Assembly (NCBI GenBank): GCA_005791855.1
Contig: SXUH01000429.1
Location: forward strand, 1 to 5,426
DNA length: 5,426 nt
Source of the DNA: Bdellovibrionales bacterium
GTDB lineage: Bacteria; Bdellovibrionota; Bacteriovoracia; Bacteriovoracales; Bacteriovoracaceae
Direction: 5' to 3'
Shown here: piece by piece, positions 5,045 to 5,426 of the stretch
Layout of the letters: each line of letters starts with the position of its first letter
Numbering within the stretch: position 1 is the stretch's first letter
Program-made: the position numbers and the translations under genes
The notes under the pieces: model-generated
Told to the model about the DNA's origin: nothing
Seen by the model: only the letters and a program-made list of their open reading frames with translations
The model's database searches: none

Positions 5045-5426
5045 CCTTCCTGGATCTTGTGGATCAGGGCCGTGGTGGAGTAGCCGTCGACGAAGTTCAG
5101 GGAGAAGACGTCTCCGCCGTCGCTCAGGACTTCCTTCGCGCCGACGATCTGATCGATCTTCCAGTCTCCGCCCTTCACGAGGATCTTCGGCCGCACCTTC
5201 AGGATGAGGTTCAGGGGAGTGTCCTCGCGGAAGATCTCGACGTGGTCCACGGACTTGAGTTGCGAGAGGACGTACTGCCGGTCTCTCTCGCCGTTGATCG
5301 GCCTCTCGGGCCCCTTGAGCCGCTTCACGCTGTCGTCGGAGTTCAGGCCCACGACGAGGAGGTCGCCGAGCTTCCTCGCCTCCGCGAGGTAGGTCACGTG
5401 CCCCCGGTGGAGGATGTCGAAGCAGC
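5041..5426 (-). CDS. rfaE2: D-glycero-beta-D-manno-heptose-1-phosphate adenylyltransferase (RfaE2/HldE C-terminal type), 5' end outside the window
   Basis: Cytidylyltransferase-fold enzyme that joins heptose 1-phosphate and ATP to give ADP-heptose precursor for the LPS inner core. The frame is open to base 5426 and has 127 full residues before TGA (5043-5041). It starts in [20 protein letters not shown], which contains the HxGH nucleotide-binding motif; the GTG at 5397 falls after this motif and so cannot be the start. Other family blocks are [51 protein letters not shown] and the C-terminal [11 protein letters not shown]. Only about 20-30 N-terminal residues are missing if the protein is stand-alone. 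If it is a fused HldE, the kinase domain would also lie beyond the edge; the window cannot decide. A small ORF starts inside its stop codon. Confidence 0.93.
   Translation of the reverse strand, partial: CFDILHRGHVTYLAEARKLGDLLVVGLNSDDSVKRLKGPERPINGERDRQYVLSQLKSVDHVEIFREDTPLNLILKVRPKILVKGGDWKIDQIVGAKEVLSDGGDVFSLNFVDGYSTTALIHKIQEG

Noticed and set aside
5395..5397. GTG as the start of the adenylyltransferase gene
   Set aside because: The essential HxGH motif and the CFDILH block lie upstream of it in the same open frame, so the gene continues beyond the window.

Overview
The window is GC-rich DNA, with coding third positions dominated by C and G, from a flagellated Gram-negative bacterium. 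It contains a flagellin, a PilZ-domain protein, an ADP-heptose (LPS inner core) synthesis gene and an LpxH-like phosphoesterase. The short flagellin beginning MGLRINTNVASQEVQRNL, together with this gene mix, reminds me most of the Bdellovibrionota (Bdellovibrio/Bacteriovorax-type bacteria). That placement is inference from the proteins, not a search result.

Layout. On the + strand, bases 1-549 hold the 3' two thirds of NAD kinase (nadK). A 77-bp intergenic region follows, then the complete DNA-repair ATPase gene recN (627-2255). On the - strand, read from right to left, come: the 3' part of a D-glycero-beta-D-manno-heptose-1-phosphate adenylyltransferase (rfaE2, 5426-5041, running off the right edge); a questionable small ORF that starts inside the rfaE2 stop codon (5044-4775); about 140 bp with a flagellin promoter candidate; flagellin (4632-3802); a clear intrinsic terminator hairpin (3771-3741); a PilZ-domain gene with a TTG start (3729-2980); and a calcineurin-like metallophosphoesterase of the LpxH type (2978-2247). 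The two blocks converge, and recN and the phosphoesterase overlap tail to tail by 9 bp.

How the parts relate. nadK-recN is a widespread gene pair, but here recN also has its own good sigma70-type promoter. The most striking non-coding signal lies over that promoter: two 19-bp imperfect dyads sharing TCCGTA-N5-TACGTA, exactly 30 bp apart, one just upstream of the -35 and one running into the -10. This is the geometry of a repressor operator. Because recN is a classical SOS gene, a lineage-specific LexA box is the leading hypothesis.

On the other strand, flagellin and a PilZ protein with intact c-di-GMP-binding motifs are neighbours separated by a terminator. The terminator's U-tract ends directly at the pilZ ribosome-binding site, so pilZ and the coupled phosphoesterase would be expressed as a small read-through fraction of flagellin transcription, unless a hidden promoter exists. 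rfaE2 and the LpxH-like gene point to envelope/LPS functions. The rest of the window is ordinary housekeeping sequence. I see no mobile element, CRISPR array, tRNA or rRNA.
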